NCBI GenBank assembly: GCA_902796855.1
Contig: CADBQN010000053.1
Coordinates: forward strand, 1-40,382
From: an uncultured Bacillota bacterium
GTDB taxonomy: Bacteria > Bacillota > Dehalobacteriia > UBA7702
Reading direction: 5' to 3'
DNA: 40,382 bases
A model generated the notes under the pieces. It ran no database searches. It saw only the letters and a list, made by a program, of their open reading frames with translations, and was not told the origin of the DNA. The translations under genes were made by a program, and so were the position numbers. This document shows, piece by piece, positions 1 through 9,894 of this stretch (position 1 is its first letter; every line of letters begins with the position of its first letter).

Positions 1-169
1 ATCTCTCAAAAGGATAGTAGGTGAATAAAAGAAAGAAATAGATTACAAAAAAAACAACGTCAATGATTCTTGAAATAAACCCACCGTAATCTTCACTGTC
101 TTTATCCGTAAATATTGTTTTGCTTTCTTTAAAATTGGCGGCAATTAGATTGGAAATCCTCTTTTTCAA
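1..169 (-). CDS. Partial small membrane protein, possible Rhs immunity protein
   Basis: Reading the minus strand, a strong ribosome site GAGGAGG (about 178-184) precedes a TTG codon at 169-167, and the frame stays open for 56 codons to the window edge. The peptide begins with a basic, polar stretch (KKRISNLIAANFKESK) and then has a hydrophobic run (IIDVVFFVIYFFLLF) that looks like a membrane segment. It starts 17 bases after the stop of the Rhs gene, so the two are almost certainly co-transcribed. The gene just behind an Rhs/WapA-type polymorphic toxin usually encodes its cognate immunity protein; that role is inferred from position only. No family was recognised, and the C-terminus is missing from the window. 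Confidence 0.6.
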   Translation of the reverse strand, partial: MKKRISNLIAANFKESKTIFTDKDSEDYGGFISRIIDVVFFVIYFFLLFTYYPFER

Positions 170-186
170 TGTTAACGCCTCCTCTT

Positions 187-3100
187 TTAATGATGCCGAG
201 CTGTGTATATATTATATTTGGCACTGTAAAAAGCGGAAAGGCCGTTTCGAATTTTCCAATTAGCGTAACCTTTACTTTTACGTCTGTTTCGCTTTTTAAA
301 TTCTGTTATGTACTCACTGGAAGTTCTTCGATTTTTAAAAGCGATTTTTGCTTTGGAAAGATATTTTGTTGCTGTTTTTCTTATTCCGGATTTATGAACG
401 CTGTTGTAAACTGCTTTTGCTGTGTGTATGATTTTTTCCGGAGAAGTTACTGCTTTTGTTGTGGCATTTCCCGCTACAGATAATCCCGCGCCAACGGCAA
501 AACTTTTAACCATATTGCCAATGCCACGCTCTCCTTTTATTCGGTTGGTTTCGATATTTGTTAACCCCGAAACAACCGCGCCGCCGAACGGCCCGAATGC
601 CGCCGCCGCACCGCCGCCGGCGCCGGCCACAACGATTGCTCCAATATTGAAACCCTCTCCGGCGATTGCCTGACAGGCGGCTTCTGCCGCCGCGCCAATC
701 ACCACTCCGGCGATAATATGCCAGAACTCACCGTCATTATCGGCCCTCATAATGGGATTGTTATCGCAGTAGCTGTAAAGGTTCTTGTCGGTGATGTCGC
801 CTTCTGTTTCCATCAGCAGGCTGAGGTCATCGGCGTTGAGGAAGCGGCCCACGGAGGGATCGTAGTATCTCGCTCCCAGGTTGTACCATTCCAGGTTCGT
901 GTCGTAATAATAGCCCTTATAGCGGATGGGGTTGATGCTGCCGAAGGTATCGCCCGTTTTGTGCGTCACCGAAAGCACGGCGCCGTAGGGGTCGTATTCG
1001 TAGTGGGTGACATGGGTCTGAACGGCGGTTTCGTTTTCCAGGCTGTAATCGCGCACCTTGACGATGTCGGTAATTTCGCCCAGGCCGTTGTAGATGTAGT
1101 GATAGAGGCGGTAGTAATGGTCGCTGTCGCCGAAATACTGTGTTTTATACAGAACAAAGAGGACTTTGCCGTCGTTATCATAGAAGTATTTCAGCAGATA
1201 GGCCAGGCTGCCGGAAGCGTTGAGGTGTTCTTCGTATTCCAGGCCGTCGCCGTCGTAATGATACTGCACCGCCGTTCCGTCGCTGCACACGGTTTTGATG
1301 GTCCGGCCCGACTCGTCGTAATAGAAGGTATACGTTTTCCCGCCGGAAACGGCGACGGATTTCAGCTGTTTGCCCCGGGCCCATGTCAGTGTCTTTGTTT
1401 TTGTCGTACCGCCGGTGACGTCGCTGATCTTGGTCGGGTTCCCGCTTTGGTCGTAGGTGTAGTTCCGTGTTGTCGTCGCGGAGCCTTCCGTTATCGACAC
1501 GGTTTTTAATTCGTCGGTAATATTGCCGTTATAGGTGTAAACGGCCCGCTTCTTCAGGTTATTCCCTACTCTTTCCAGCACTTGCGTGATGTTGCCGCGC
1601 TTATCATAAGTGTAGAGATATTGAATTCCGTTTCCATGATAATTTGTAGCTGCCAGGAGCTGACCCCGCTGGTCATAGTTATAGTTTTCCGTTTTAACGG
1701 TGCCTGTTTTTAAGGTTGTTTTTACGGTATTTACGTTCCCGGCGTTATCGTAGGTATATTGGTAGACATAGTCGGCGTTATCTCCGGAGGTTGAAAGCGA
1801 CGTGAAGCGGCAGCTGACCTTTGCCGGCAGGTTGGTGGTGTGGGTGGAGGTGCTTGTGGTCGCTGCTTTCGTGTTGGGATCGTAATAGAGGTACGAGGTC
1901 CAGCTGCCGGTGCCGTTGGCCGTAAGGGAATTGAAACGGGTCGTTTTGACGCGGCCGGACGTGTCGTAGGAAGCGGAACCGTTGACGATGACGCCGTCCG
2001 TCTCGTTTTTCGCCGTCAGTGAAGTCATGTTGTTGACGTTGTTATAGCCGTAGGCCGTGGAATAGCGCAGATCAACGGCGGGGGAAGAGGCCCGGTACAG
2101 TGTGGCGGTGTAGCCGGTGTTGTTGTCGTTTTTGTCGTAGGTGATATGGGAGGTGCCGAATCCCCGGGAGCTTTGGGTACCGACATAGCGTTCGGCAAAA
2201 TCGTATTGATATTTCGTCCATTGTTCCCCGCTGTTATCGCGGTAGACCGCCTTGCCCAAGAGGCCGTTGGCGTTGTAGCAGAGACGGGAAATCACCTGGT
2301 TCGCCGCGACATCGGTAACGCTGATCAGCCGGTCCTGGGAGTCGTAGGCCATACTTACCGCTTGACCGTTGGCGTAGGTTATGCCGGTCTGATTGCCCCT
2401 TGCGTCGTTGTCGTATGTATAGCTTTCCAAATTAACATTGGTTCCTCCCGCCACGGAACGTTTGACGGAAGAGAGATTTCCCAACGTTGTGTAAGTGAAT
2501 GTGTATTTTGTATCGACGCTGTCGGCTTTTACATGCAGCGCCGAGGAACGGTTTTGGGCGTAGTCGTAATAGAGCTCCATTCCGTCTTTCGTAACGGAAA
2601 GAGTGTTGTGTGTCTGAGCATCGTAGGTATAGGCTGTTTCTGACTTGTCGGTTCCGGTCCCGTAGGGCTCGGCGATTTTTGTCATCAGCCCCTTCGTTGT
2701 GTCATAGGTGTATGCCGTTTGCTGCCGAAGCTGGTCTGTGCTGGTGGCGAGGAATGTTCCGTTGAGCGAATATGTTTTGGCGGTGCGGATCGCCGTCGTT
2801 CCGTTGGTATCATAAACGGAAACGTACTGAATCGGTCCCTGGCTCAGATAGGATAAACTGGTATATGTTCCGTCCGGGGCGGTGACCCGTGTCAGATTGT
2901 GTTTTTTCAGTGAGGTGTTGCCGCCGTCATATTGGAAGGAATAGGTATAGCCCTTCCCATCTTTGTAAGTGGATAAGTCGTTGTTGCCGTTGATGACGGC
3001 GTTTTGAGTGTTTTTCGCCATATCCGTCACGGAAACGACGTTTCCTTTGGCATCGTAGGTAAAGCTCTCCCCAAAGGAATCCTTGTATACCTGAACATCG

Positions 3101-6100
3101 TCGAAAAACGTGGTGTTGGCGTTTTTGTTGACCTTCAGGTAAACTTTCATGCCGGTATAGTTATTGTTGGCGATCATCTCATTGCAGATGTAAACCCACT
3201 GGTTTGACGTCGGTGTAATAACCATGGAGCTGTATTGAGAAGAACCGCCGGAACGTGTCAGTTCTATGGTCATACCGATGCTTTGTTTTGTTCCGTCATT
3301 GGCCGTGTCCTTGTTCGGCAGGGCATTGCTGCGGATCCAAACGCCGTATACAATTCCCTCGCCCTGGCTGACCGGTACGGTGAGCGTCTGCGTCATCTGC
3401 TTGTTGTATTTCGGGCTGCCGGTAATCATGAAGCCGTAAACGCCGCTGTGTTTGTTGTTTGTTCCGCTGGCGCGGCCGTCGTAGACCCCGGCGGGATTGC
3501 CGTAATCACGGTTGGTCATGGTCCAGCCGGTCTCCGCGTTTTCAAAACCGCCGTTTTCAATCATGTTGTAGCGATTGGCGCATGACTCGGTTTCCAGCTG
3601 AATGGCGTCAAAATAGACGTTGCCGCCGCTGTTTTTGCACGCGCCTACGGAAAGCGTGAGCGTATAGTTGGAGGTGGCCGGTTTGTCGGTCAGGTCAAGT
3701 GAAACGTCGTACCTGCCATATCCGCCCGTATTGCTGATATTGGTTTCTTTTTGCGAGAGGGACGCGCCGGCGGCGGAAAGAAAAGCCTTTGTGTTGCCGA
3801 CCGTTTGAATGTACGCGGAAAAAGTATAGACCTGACCGCCGGGAACGGAAACCGTTTGCTTCGCCCCCGCCTCTCTTGCCGAGACAGCGGTCACTTTCAG
3901 CTGTTTTGTGCCGTAAAGCGGACTGACCCCGCTTTCCGCCGCGACAATGCTGACGGTATCCGCGGAATTCAGCTTGGTATAACCGGAAGAAAACGCTGAT
4001 TCAAAGTTGTGATTTACCAAAAGGTTGGAGATCGTTTTCTGCGTTTTGGAGGCGAAGGTTACTTTATTTTTCGCGCCGCCGGACATTCCCATTGCGCAGA
4101 AAAGGGCGCTGCCCTCGTGATCCTGGGCGGCAACGGTTTGACCCATATAATTAAAGGTATAGAGCTCTTTTCGTCCCGCGTTTGGTGTTGATTCGGTATA
4201 GGTATTGTTATAGGGATTGTAAGTGATGTCATATTTGCTGTGCGTTGAGGAAACAGCGTTGGCGGTGCTGTAGGTGCATACCTTGTAGGTCTGTACCCGA
4301 CGGAGACCGTGAACCCATTTGTAATCATAGTGAACGCCGAGATTTTTCGTTTTGTCAACCATATCCGTGAGCGTTCCGTTCTCGGTATAAACGAAATTCG
4401 CCTCATTTGTCCCGGAACCGGAACCGCCGCTGCCGTTCATCGTATGTTTGCCGGGGAAAACGACTTTTGTCAGGCAATGATCGGTATGTGTGCCGCCGCT
4501 CGTTCCCGCCTGAGTGTACGTATACTGAATGATTCTTCCGTCGGGGAGCGTCATTTTTGTCATTCTGTTGGAACTGTCTTTGGTAAAGGAAACAATTCGA
4601 TCAGACGCGTCTTTAACGGACAGCAGTTTTTTGTTGGCATCGTAGTTTAATGTAACGGTATTTCCTTTGTTATCTATGATTTTTGAGAGATTCCCGCCGC
4701 TGACAAAGAATTCCTTTTTATTATCTTTTTTGTCGGTAATGGTATAGAGGGAAGAGGTTATCGTCAGTGTCAGATCAAGACCGGAATCGTCTGTCCACTT
4801 TCCATTGACGTTTTCAAAAAAGTGCTGTGTGCCGTCGCCGTCAATATAGAGATACTTCGTTTCACCGGCAATTGTTTTTTTCTCGACAGTTTCCTGAATA
4901 TTCAATCTCCAGCCGCTGCCGACGTTCATTGATGACTGACCGATGCCGCTGTTGGCTCCGGTATACACATGATAGATGGAAAGAGGCTGTTTTTCACTGG
5001 GGAGCGAAACATCCTCAAATGTTGTTGTCAGCTCTCCGGTAAAATCATTCACATAACCGCTGCCCGCAAGCCCTGCCTCTTGTTCATGATAGGTCCAATA
5101 ATCCTCGAGACCGGTCATGTTGAGATACGTGATTTGAAGCTGGGGACGGAGGGACGTTGTCGAAACCTGTCCGCTTTCAAAATAACAGCGTTTGCCGGCC
5201 GCTTCATCGTTATAGGGTTTAAGAGTGACCCCAAAAGTGCCGTTGTTGAGCAGATTCCCCGAAGCGTTTTTCAGCCCCGCGCCATTTACAACTTTTGTAA
5301 TATCCCAGCAATAAAAACGGTTGGCGCTGTCCACCTTTTCATAGTCAACCATTTCCGAGCCGTAGTTTGGTTTATTATCCCATGTAATCGTTGTGGGTGT
5401 CCAATCCTTTTCCGTTTCGTAGGCGGCAAGATAAGGATTTTCCGTGATGGTGCCGTTAAAAATCGAATAGCTGTTGCTTGTGTTCGGCGTCAGATAAAGC
5501 TGAGCGGAAACAACACGGTTCGAGGCTTTGATATCGGCGGGTAATTTGAATTTTACATAAGTGTAGCTGGTGCTCCCGGCGGTGTTTTTCCCAATGACCC
5601 GCACGGAAGAGCTGTATTTATTCGTTGTGGGGGTTTCGCTGTTTACGTGAACATCTTCAAACGTGCCGTTGCCTCTTCTGATCGTAATGGTGGGATCGAT
5701 GGTAACGGGATAAACACGGTTGGGATCATTCAGCCATTTTTCATCGGCGGCAATGGTCAGTTGATAATTTCGGCCTTCGGCGTTTTCGTCGGAAGCGTCA
5801 AGAGAAACGTTAACCGCTTCGCTGATTTCTCCGGCGGCATCGTACATATACAGCGGTTCCATTGTATAAACAGTTTTCCCGTCGGCGTCAAGCAGATAGA
5901 TAAAGCCGTCCTCCGTTTTGGCGCTTAAATCGTGGAGATTCAACGTAAAACGAAATGTTTTTTCCGCTTTGGCGGAATGTAAAATAAGGCGCTCTTTAAG
6001 ATTTGTGCCAATCAGGTCATAACATAAACTGACATCGGGAAGAATGGAAGGATAAAACACCGTTGAAGTCGTATCTTCCAGCATCAGGGGGTCTTCCTCC

Positions 6101-6753
6101 CTTTTCAGCGCGGGCAGACTGAGATCCCTGACGCGTTTGCTTTCGTTGGCGTTTTGTATCCCCCAGGTAAGCGCGTGACCGTCCATTTCCATTTTTACCA
6201 TGTTTTCAGTTTTGGCGTTTTTGGAAAATTTGACACGCAAATGGTTTTCGGCGTTTTCGATCTCTTCTCCGATCTCTCTGTCATTTTGTTCGATCAATGA
6301 GTTGTCAATGTCCTGATAATCCCCGTTTTCGTCCATATAATGCACGTCATACGGGTAAACGGCGGCAGTGATTGTTTTGTCTTCGTTGAGAAAGTACTTT
6401 ACATCCGGTTCTCTCAATTCCTCGATCTCACCGTCTATTTGACGGTCAGACGGAGTGATTTCTCCGAAAGGAGCGGAGAGAGCCGCGGCGGCAAGAAGAT
6501 TGTCCCGTTCTTCTTCCGACGCAATTGCCGCCGCCTCATCGGACAGCTCCGTGACTTCCGCCGGTGTTTCTTCGGATATATCCGTACCGTTTGTCGGCAT
6601 TGTTTCTTCTTCCGAAAGTGCCAGCGGCTCTTCTTCGGAAACTGCCGGAGGAACCGTCATGGTTTCCGCGGCGTATACCGGCGCGGCTTGGAATGAAAAC
6701 GCGGTCAGTACAATCCAGGCAATGATTTTAAAATATTTTTTTCTTTTCAGCAT
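187..6753 (-). CDS. Secreted Rhs/YD-repeat protein, WapA-like polymorphic toxin candidate
   Basis: A 2188-residue protein. The start is ATG at 6753, because AAAGGA lies just upstream; an in-frame TTG at 6768 lies before that site. Residues 1-28 form a Sec signal peptide (basic start, hydrophobic core, likely cut after VYA). A DNRLRE domain covers roughly 363-545. YD repeats follow (about 620-750 and 1230-1920), interrupted by two jelly-roll-like modules beginning NHNFES and ENGGFENAETGW (about 907-1220). The Rhs core signature with YNLGARYYDPSVGRF sits near 1955-1970 and ends around NNPIMRADNDG (about 2006). The last ~180 residues are the variable tip: Gly/Ala-rich hydrophobic stretches, then a very basic tail. 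The final ~350 bases are clearly more AT-rich than the core, as in exchanged toxin tips. I do not recognise the tip's enzymatic family. Family knowledge (WapA) suggests contact-dependent competition; toxicity here is inferred. Confidence 0.9.
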   Translation of the reverse strand: MLKRKKYFKIIAWIVLTAFSFQAAPVYAAETMTVPPAVSEEEPLALSEEETMPTNGTDISEETPAEVTELSDEAAAIASEEERDNLLAAAALSAPFGEITPSDRQIDGEIEELREPDVKYFLNEDKTITAAVYPYDVHYMDENGDYQDIDNSLIEQNDREIGEEIENAENHLRVKFSKNAKTENMVKMEMDGHALTWGIQNANESKRVRDLSLPALKREEDPLMLEDTTSTVFYPSILPDVSLCYDLIGTNLKERLILHSAKAEKTFRFTLNLHDLSAKTEDGFIYLLDADGKTVYTMEPLYMYDAAGEISEAVNVSLDASDENAEGRNYQLTIAADEKWLNDPNRVYPVTIDPTITIRRGNGTFEDVHVNSETPTTNKYSSSVRVIGKNTAGSTSYTYVKFKLPADIKASNRVVSAQLYLTPNTSNSYSIFNGTITENPYLAAYETEKDWTPTTITWDNKPNYGSEMVDYEKVDSANRFYCWDITKVVNGAGLKNASGNLLNNGTFGVTLKPYNDEAAGKRCYFESGQVSTTSLRPQLQITYLNMTGLEDYWTYHEQEAGLAGSGYVNDFTGELTTTFEDVSLPSEKQPLSIYHVYTGANSGIGQSSMNVGSGWRLNIQETVEKKTIAGETKYLYIDGDGTQHFFENVNGKWTDDSGLDLTLTITSSLYTITDKKDNKKEFFVSGGNLSKIIDNKGNTVTLNYDANKKLLSVKDASDRIVSFTKDSSNRMTKMTLPDGRIIQYTYTQAGTSGGTHTDHCLTKVVFPGKHTMNGSGGSGSGTNEANFVYTENGTLTDMVDKTKNLGVHYDYKWVHGLRRVQTYKVCTYSTANAVSSTHSKYDITYNPYNNTYTESTPNAGRKELYTFNYMGQTVAAQDHEGSALFCAMGMSGGAKNKVTFASKTQKTISNLLVNHNFESAFSSGYTKLNSADTVSIVAAESGVSPLYGTKQLKVTAVSAREAGAKQTVSVPGGQVYTFSAYIQTVGNTKAFLSAAGASLSQKETNISNTGGYGRYDVSLDLTDKPATSNYTLTLSVGACKNSGGNVYFDAIQLETESCANRYNMIENGGFENAETGWTMTNRDYGNPAGVYDGRASGTNNKHSGVYGFMITGSPKYNKQMTQTLTVPVSQGEGIVYGVWIRSNALPNKDTANDGTKQSIGMTIELTRSGGSSQYSSMVITPTSNQWVYICNEMIANNNYTGMKVYLKVNKNANTTFFDDVQVYKDSFGESFTYDAKGNVVSVTDMAKNTQNAVINGNNDLSTYKDGKGYTYSFQYDGGNTSLKKHNLTRVTAPDGTYTSLSYLSQGPIQYVSVYDTNGTTAIRTAKTYSLNGTFLATSTDQLRQQTAYTYDTTKGLMTKIAEPYGTGTDKSETAYTYDAQTHNTLSVTKDGMELYYDYAQNRSSALHVKADSVDTKYTFTYTTLGNLSSVKRSVAGGTNVNLESYTYDNDARGNQTGITYANGQAVSMAYDSQDRLISVTDVAANQVISRLCYNANGLLGKAVYRDNSGEQWTKYQYDFAERYVGTQSSRGFGTSHITYDKNDNNTGYTATLYRASSPAVDLRYSTAYGYNNVNNMTSLTAKNETDGVIVNGSASYDTSGRVKTTRFNSLTANGTGSWTSYLYYDPNTKAATTSTSTHTTNLPAKVSCRFTSLSTSGDNADYVYQYTYDNAGNVNTVKTTLKTGTVKTENYNYDQRGQLLAATNYHGNGIQYLYTYDKRGNITQVLERVGNNLKKRAVYTYNGNITDELKTVSITEGSATTTRNYTYDQSGNPTKISDVTGGTTKTKTLTWARGKQLKSVAVSGGKTYTFYYDESGRTIKTVCSDGTAVQYHYDGDGLEYEEHLNASGSLAYLLKYFYDNDGKVLFVLYKTQYFGDSDHYYRLYHYIYNGLGEITDIVKVRDYSLENETAVQTHVTHYEYDPYGAVLSVTHKTGDTFGSINPIRYKGYYYDTNLEWYNLGARYYDPSVGRFLNADDLSLLMETEGDITDKNLYSYCDNNPIMRADNDGEFWHIIAGVVIGAAAEAACQAIAGEGFNIGAIVVAGAGGGAAAAFGPFGGAVVSGLTNIETNRIKGERGIGNMVKSFAVGAGLSVAGNATTKAVTSPEKIIHTAKAVYNSVHKSGIRKTATKYLSKAKIAFKNRRTSSEYITEFKKRNRRKSKGYANWKIRNGLSAFYSAKYNIYTARHH

Positions 6754-6802
6754 CGCTTTTCCTTTCAATGATAGTTGTTCAAATATGTGTGCTATATTTT
6801 AT

Positions 6803-6831
6803 ATTATCAAATATAAAAAACAATTCATCAA
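6803..6831 (-). promoter_or_regulatory. Sigma-70-type promoter for the Rhs gene
   Basis: On the minus strand, TTGATG (6831-6826) and GATAAT (6808-6803) are separated by exactly 17 bases in a very AT-rich stretch about 50 bases upstream of the Rhs start codon. The match is moderate, but position and spacing fit. The rest of the gap from here to 7035 shows no gene. Confidence 0.5.
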
Positions 6832-7035
6832 GAAGAAAAAATTGTGATGGTGTCAATATCTTTTTCATTATCAAATGTGCGTGTTTTTATCGTATTAAAT
6901 TGCTGTGTATCCCGTGTTTTTCCGCTGCCGCGGGATAACTGATTTTCTTCGGACACAAACCGCGCCGCGGGACAGTCCTGATTTTGTTTTTTTCAGAAAC
7001 GGATTGGCGGGCTCCCGTTTCCGTGCCGCTTCCCC

Positions 7036-7064
7036 TTGACATTCGCCGCTTCTTCTGCTAAGAT
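7036..7064 (+). promoter_or_regulatory. Sigma-70-type promoter of the cysE-cysS operon
   Basis: A perfect TTGACA box (7036-7041) and TAAGAT (7059-7064) are separated by 17 bases. The predicted start near 7071 lies directly before the T-box leader, so this promoter would make the leader RNA and the cysE-cysS-mrnC-rlmB transcript. Confidence 0.75.
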
Positions 7065-7082
7065 TATCATATTCATATGGTT

Positions 7083-7307
7083 GGCTATGATGGAGAAAGT
7101 AGCCGAATGTCCACGCCCCGCAGAGAGAGACCGCCGCCGGCTGCAAGCGGTTTCGGGATGGTTTCGGCGAAGTGCGCTCCGGAGCTTTCCGCCCGAACCT
7201 CAGTAGGGCGGAACGTCCCCTCCGCGTTAAGGAGATTTGAGCGCGCCTTCCGGCGCAATCAGAGTGGAACCGCGGTCTGCCCGTCTCTGAACGGCAGATC
7301 TTTTTTT
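7083..7307 (+). promoter_or_regulatory. Cysteine-specific T-box riboswitch leader
   Basis: The leader carries the T-box landmarks in order: the stem I base GATGGAGAAAGTAG (about 7089), the distal AGAGAGA element (about 7124) followed by GGCTGCAAGCGG, and a specifier region GAAG-TGC-GCTCCGGAGC with the Cys codon TGC at 7173-7175. A stem III-like part with AGTAGGGCGG (about 7202) and the T-box itself, AGAGTGGAACCGCGG at 7261-7275, come next, followed by a terminator. T-box leaders bind the matching tRNA; uncharged tRNA-Cys stabilises the antiterminator and allows transcription. A Cys specifier ahead of serine acetyltransferase and cysteinyl-tRNA synthetase makes the reading self-consistent. The exact 5' end and pairing were judged by eye. 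Confidence 0.88.
7275..7307 (+). terminator. Regulated intrinsic terminator of the T-box
   Basis: Stem TCTGCC-C-GT / ACGGCAGA, with one bulged C and loop CTCTGA, is followed by TCTTTTTTT. It lies directly after the T-box sequence, as expected for the terminator that competes with the antiterminator. Confidence 0.8.
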
Positions 7308-7371
7308 ATTTCCCCGCCGCCCGCGTCAGAGCCGTTGGCTTCTTTCGCTTTCCCTGAAGGAGTAATCGCTC

Positions 7372-8043
7372 ATGTTTCAACGTATTCGCAGAGATATCAG
7401 CGCCGTGATGGAACGAGACCCCGCGGCGACCTCCCGGCTGATGGTCTTTTTCTGCTCCCCGGGGCTCCACGCCATCTGGGGGCACCGCCAGGCCCATTGG
7501 CTCCACTGCCACGGCATGAAGGGCTTTGCCCGGTTCTGGGCCCACATCAACCGCTTCTTCACCGGCGTGGAGATCCACCCCGGCGCCGAGATCGCCGACG
7601 GCTTCTTCATCGACCACGGCATGGGCATCGTCATCGGCGAGACCACCGTCATCGGCGAGAACGTCACCCTCTATAAAGGCGTCGTCCTCGGCGGCACCGG
7701 GAAGGAACAGGGGAAACGTCACCCCACCATCGGTCACAACGTCGTCATCAGCTCCAACGCCATCGTTCTGGGTTCCATCACCATCGGCAGCAACGTGAAG
7801 ATCGGCGCCGGCTCCGTCGTTTTAAAGGACGTCCCCGACAACTGCACCGTCGTCGGCGTGCCGGGGCGCGTCATCGTCAAGGACGGCGCGCGGATCTTTG
7901 ACGAGACCGACCTTGTGGAAGTGGAAGATGGACGCTGCGACGACCCCGTCGCCGACGCCATCGACGATCTGACGGCGAGAATCACCGTTTTGGAAAAAGC
8001 ATTGGAAAAGGAGAAACAACAACATGCCGATTCGAGTTTATAA
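7372..8043 (+). CDS. cysE: Serine O-acetyltransferase (EpsC/CysE type)
   Basis: This 223-residue enzyme makes O-acetylserine from serine and acetyl-CoA, the committed step of cysteine synthesis in the cytoplasm. The N-terminal part (residues 1-60) has the helical segment with IWGHRQAHW. From about 65 onward the left-handed beta-helix hexapeptide repeats are plain: [19 protein letters not shown], then [21 protein letters not shown] and the run [19 protein letters not shown]. The catalytic His of the family lies in the DHGMG motif (about residue 83), and another in GKRHPTIG. The length suits the shorter EpsC form. GGAG (about 7359-7362) lies upstream of the ATG. Its end overlaps cysS by 20 bases, implying translational coupling, and the Cys T-box controls the operon. 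Confidence 0.93.
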   Translation: MFQRIRRDISAVMERDPAATSRLMVFFCSPGLHAIWGHRQAHWLHCHGMKGFARFWAHINRFFTGVEIHPGAEIADGFFIDHGMGIVIGETTVIGENVTLYKGVVLGGTGKEQGKRHPTIGHNVVISSNAIVLGSITIGSNVKIGAGSVVLKDVPDNCTVVGVPGRVIVKDGARIFDETDLVEVEDGRCDDPVADAIDDLTARITVLEKALEKEKQQHADSSL

Positions 8044-9472
8044 CACCCTGCGCGGTCAAAAGGAAGAATTCGTCCCCGTGGAAGAGGGAAAAGTCCGCAT
8101 GTACGTCTGCGGCCCGACGACGTATAACTACATCCACCTGGGCAACGCCCGGCCCATCGTGGCCTTTGACGTCATCCGCCGCTACTTTGCCTACCGCGGC
8201 TTTGACGTGACCTACATTCAGAATTTCACCGACGTGGACGACAAGATCATCAACCGCGCCAACGAAGAGGGCATGGACCCGAAAGACCTGGCTGATAAGT
8301 ACATCGCCGCCTATTTTGAGGACGCCGGCCGCCTCGGCGTACAGCCCGCCACCGTCCACCCCCGGGTCACCGAGCATATGGACGATATCATCGCCATGGT
8401 GCAAAAGATCATTGACAACGGCCTCGCCTACGAAGTCGACGGCGACGTTTATTACGAAGTACGCAAATTCCCGGACTACGGCAAGCTCTCCGGCCGCGAT
8501 CTCGACGAGATGCGCGCCGGCGCCCGCATCGCCGTGGGCGAGAAAAAGCGCGATCCCCTCGATTTCGCCCTCTGGAAAGCGGCGAAGCCCGGCGAACCCA
8601 GCTGGGACAGCCCCTGGGGCAAAGGCCGCCCCGGCTGGCACATTGAGTGCTCCACGATGTCCACGAAGTACCTCGGCAAGACCTTTGACATCCACGGCGG
8701 CGGCGCCGACCTGATCTTCCCCCATCACGAAAACGAGATTGCCCAGTCCGAAGGGTGCAACGGCTGCGAATCGGCCCGCTATTGGCTCCACAACGGCTTT
8801 ATCACCATCAACTCGGAAAAAATGTCAAAATCCCTCGGCAATTTCTTCCTGCTCCGGGATATTCTCGATAAATTCCCCGGCCCCGTCGTCCGCTTCTATC
8901 TGATGTCCACCCACTACCGCAGCCCCCTCGACTTTGACGACCAAAAGCTGGCCGCCGCGGAAAAATCCCTGCGCCGCATCGGCAACACCTACCGCACCGT
9001 TGAGGAAAAGATCGCCCTGATCGGCAGGAACGGCGGCAGCGACGGCGGCAAAAAGGAAAAGCTCATCGCCGTCTGCGAGGAAGCCCGGCGCAAGGTCATC
9101 GAGGCCATGGACGACGACTTCAACACCTCCCTCGCGTTGGCCGCCGTTTTCGACGTCTGCAAAGAGGTGAACACCCTCGTCAACGACCGCGGCTTCGGCG
9201 GCGACGCTGACACCGCCGCGGGGCTCCGCGCCGTGCTGGACTTCTTTGAGGAAATGAACACCATCTTTGACGTCATCGTTCCCGAGGAAGAGGAATCCGC
9301 CGCCGACGGTCTCGCCGAGGAGCTGATGGAGATCCTGCTGACCCTCCGTACCAACGCCCGGAAGAACAAAGACTGGGCCGCCGCCGATTTCATCCGCGAC
9401 GAACTGAAAAAGGTCGGCGTCGTCATTGAGGACACCCCCGACGGCCCCCGCTGGAAAAAGGAAGGCCGCTGA
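8024..9472 (+). CDS. cysS: Cysteinyl-tRNA synthetase
   Basis: A 482-residue class I aminoacyl-tRNA synthetase that charges tRNA-Cys. The HIGH-like signature is HLGN at residues 38-41, the zinc ligand Cys sits at 29 (MYVCGPT), and the KMSKS loop is at 266-270. The zinc-site segment WHIECSTMS and the [19 protein letters not shown] block are typical of CysRS. A helical anticodon-binding domain fills the C-terminal third. The ATG at 8024 lies inside the end of cysE behind AAAGGAG (8006-8012), and its TGA overlaps the next ATG as ATGA. The upstream Cys T-box makes its supply respond to uncharged tRNA-Cys. Confidence 0.96.
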   Translation: MPIRVYNTLRGQKEEFVPVEEGKVRMYVCGPTTYNYIHLGNARPIVAFDVIRRYFAYRGFDVTYIQNFTDVDDKIINRANEEGMDPKDLADKYIAAYFEDAGRLGVQPATVHPRVTEHMDDIIAMVQKIIDNGLAYEVDGDVYYEVRKFPDYGKLSGRDLDEMRAGARIAVGEKKRDPLDFALWKAAKPGEPSWDSPWGKGRPGWHIECSTMSTKYLGKTFDIHGGGADLIFPHHENEIAQSEGCNGCESARYWLHNGFITINSEKMSKSLGNFFLLRDILDKFPGPVVRFYLMSTHYRSPLDFDDQKLAAAEKSLRRIGNTYRTVEEKIALIGRNGGSDGGKKEKLIAVCEEARRKVIEAMDDDFNTSLALAAVFDVCKEVNTLVNDRGFGGDADTAAGLRAVLDFFEEMNTIFDVIVPEEEESAADGLAEELMEILLTLRTNARKNKDWAAADFIRDELKKVGVVIEDTPDGPRWKKEGR

Positions 9473-9894
9473 TGACGAAAATGACCTGGTCCGAAGCATT
9501 GGGCCTGCCGGCGCTGACGCTGGCCTACATCGGCGACGGCGTCTATGAGCTCGGCGTCCGCCGCTATCTCCTCGAAGGCGGCCTGCGCCGCGCCGAGGAA
9601 ATGCACCGCGCCGCCGTGACCTGCGTCAAGGCGACGTTCCAGAGCCGCTTTTACCGTTACCTCGACGAAATCCTCCCCGAGGAGGAACGGGCGGTGATGA
9701 AGCGGGGCCGCAACGCCAAAACGGGGCACCAGCCCAAAAGCAGCGCCGCGGCGGAATATCACAACGCCACCGGCGTGGAAGCCCTTTTCGGCGCCGTCTG
9801 GCTTTCCGGGCGGGAAGAACGGCTGAACGAACTGTTCCGCGCCCTTTACGCCTTCATCGAGGCGGAACGGGAGGAAGGAAGGAAAGCGCAATGA
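9472..9894 (+). CDS. mrnC: Mini-ribonuclease III
   Basis: A 140-residue single RNase III catalytic domain without a double-stranded-RNA-binding domain. The motif LTLAYIGDGVYELGVRRYL near the N-terminus carries the conserved Asp and Glu of the family, and ALFGAVWLSGREERLNELF near the end is the second signature. In Bacillus subtilis Mini-III matures 23S rRNA ends; the same role is inferred here. It overlaps cysS and rlmB by four bases each (ATGA), so translation is coupled. The order cysS-mrnC-rlmB is the standard Firmicutes arrangement. Confidence 0.92.
   Translation: MTKMTWSEALGLPALTLAYIGDGVYELGVRRYLLEGGLRRAEEMHRAAVTCVKATFQSRFYRYLDEILPEEERAVMKRGRNAKTGHQPKSSAAAEYHNATGVEALFGAVWLSGREERLNELFRALYAFIEAEREEGRKAQ

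Noticed and set aside
718-1509. Plus-strand open frame within the Rhs gene
   Set aside because: It is antisense to conserved YD repeats and lacks a credible ribosome site or family resemblance.
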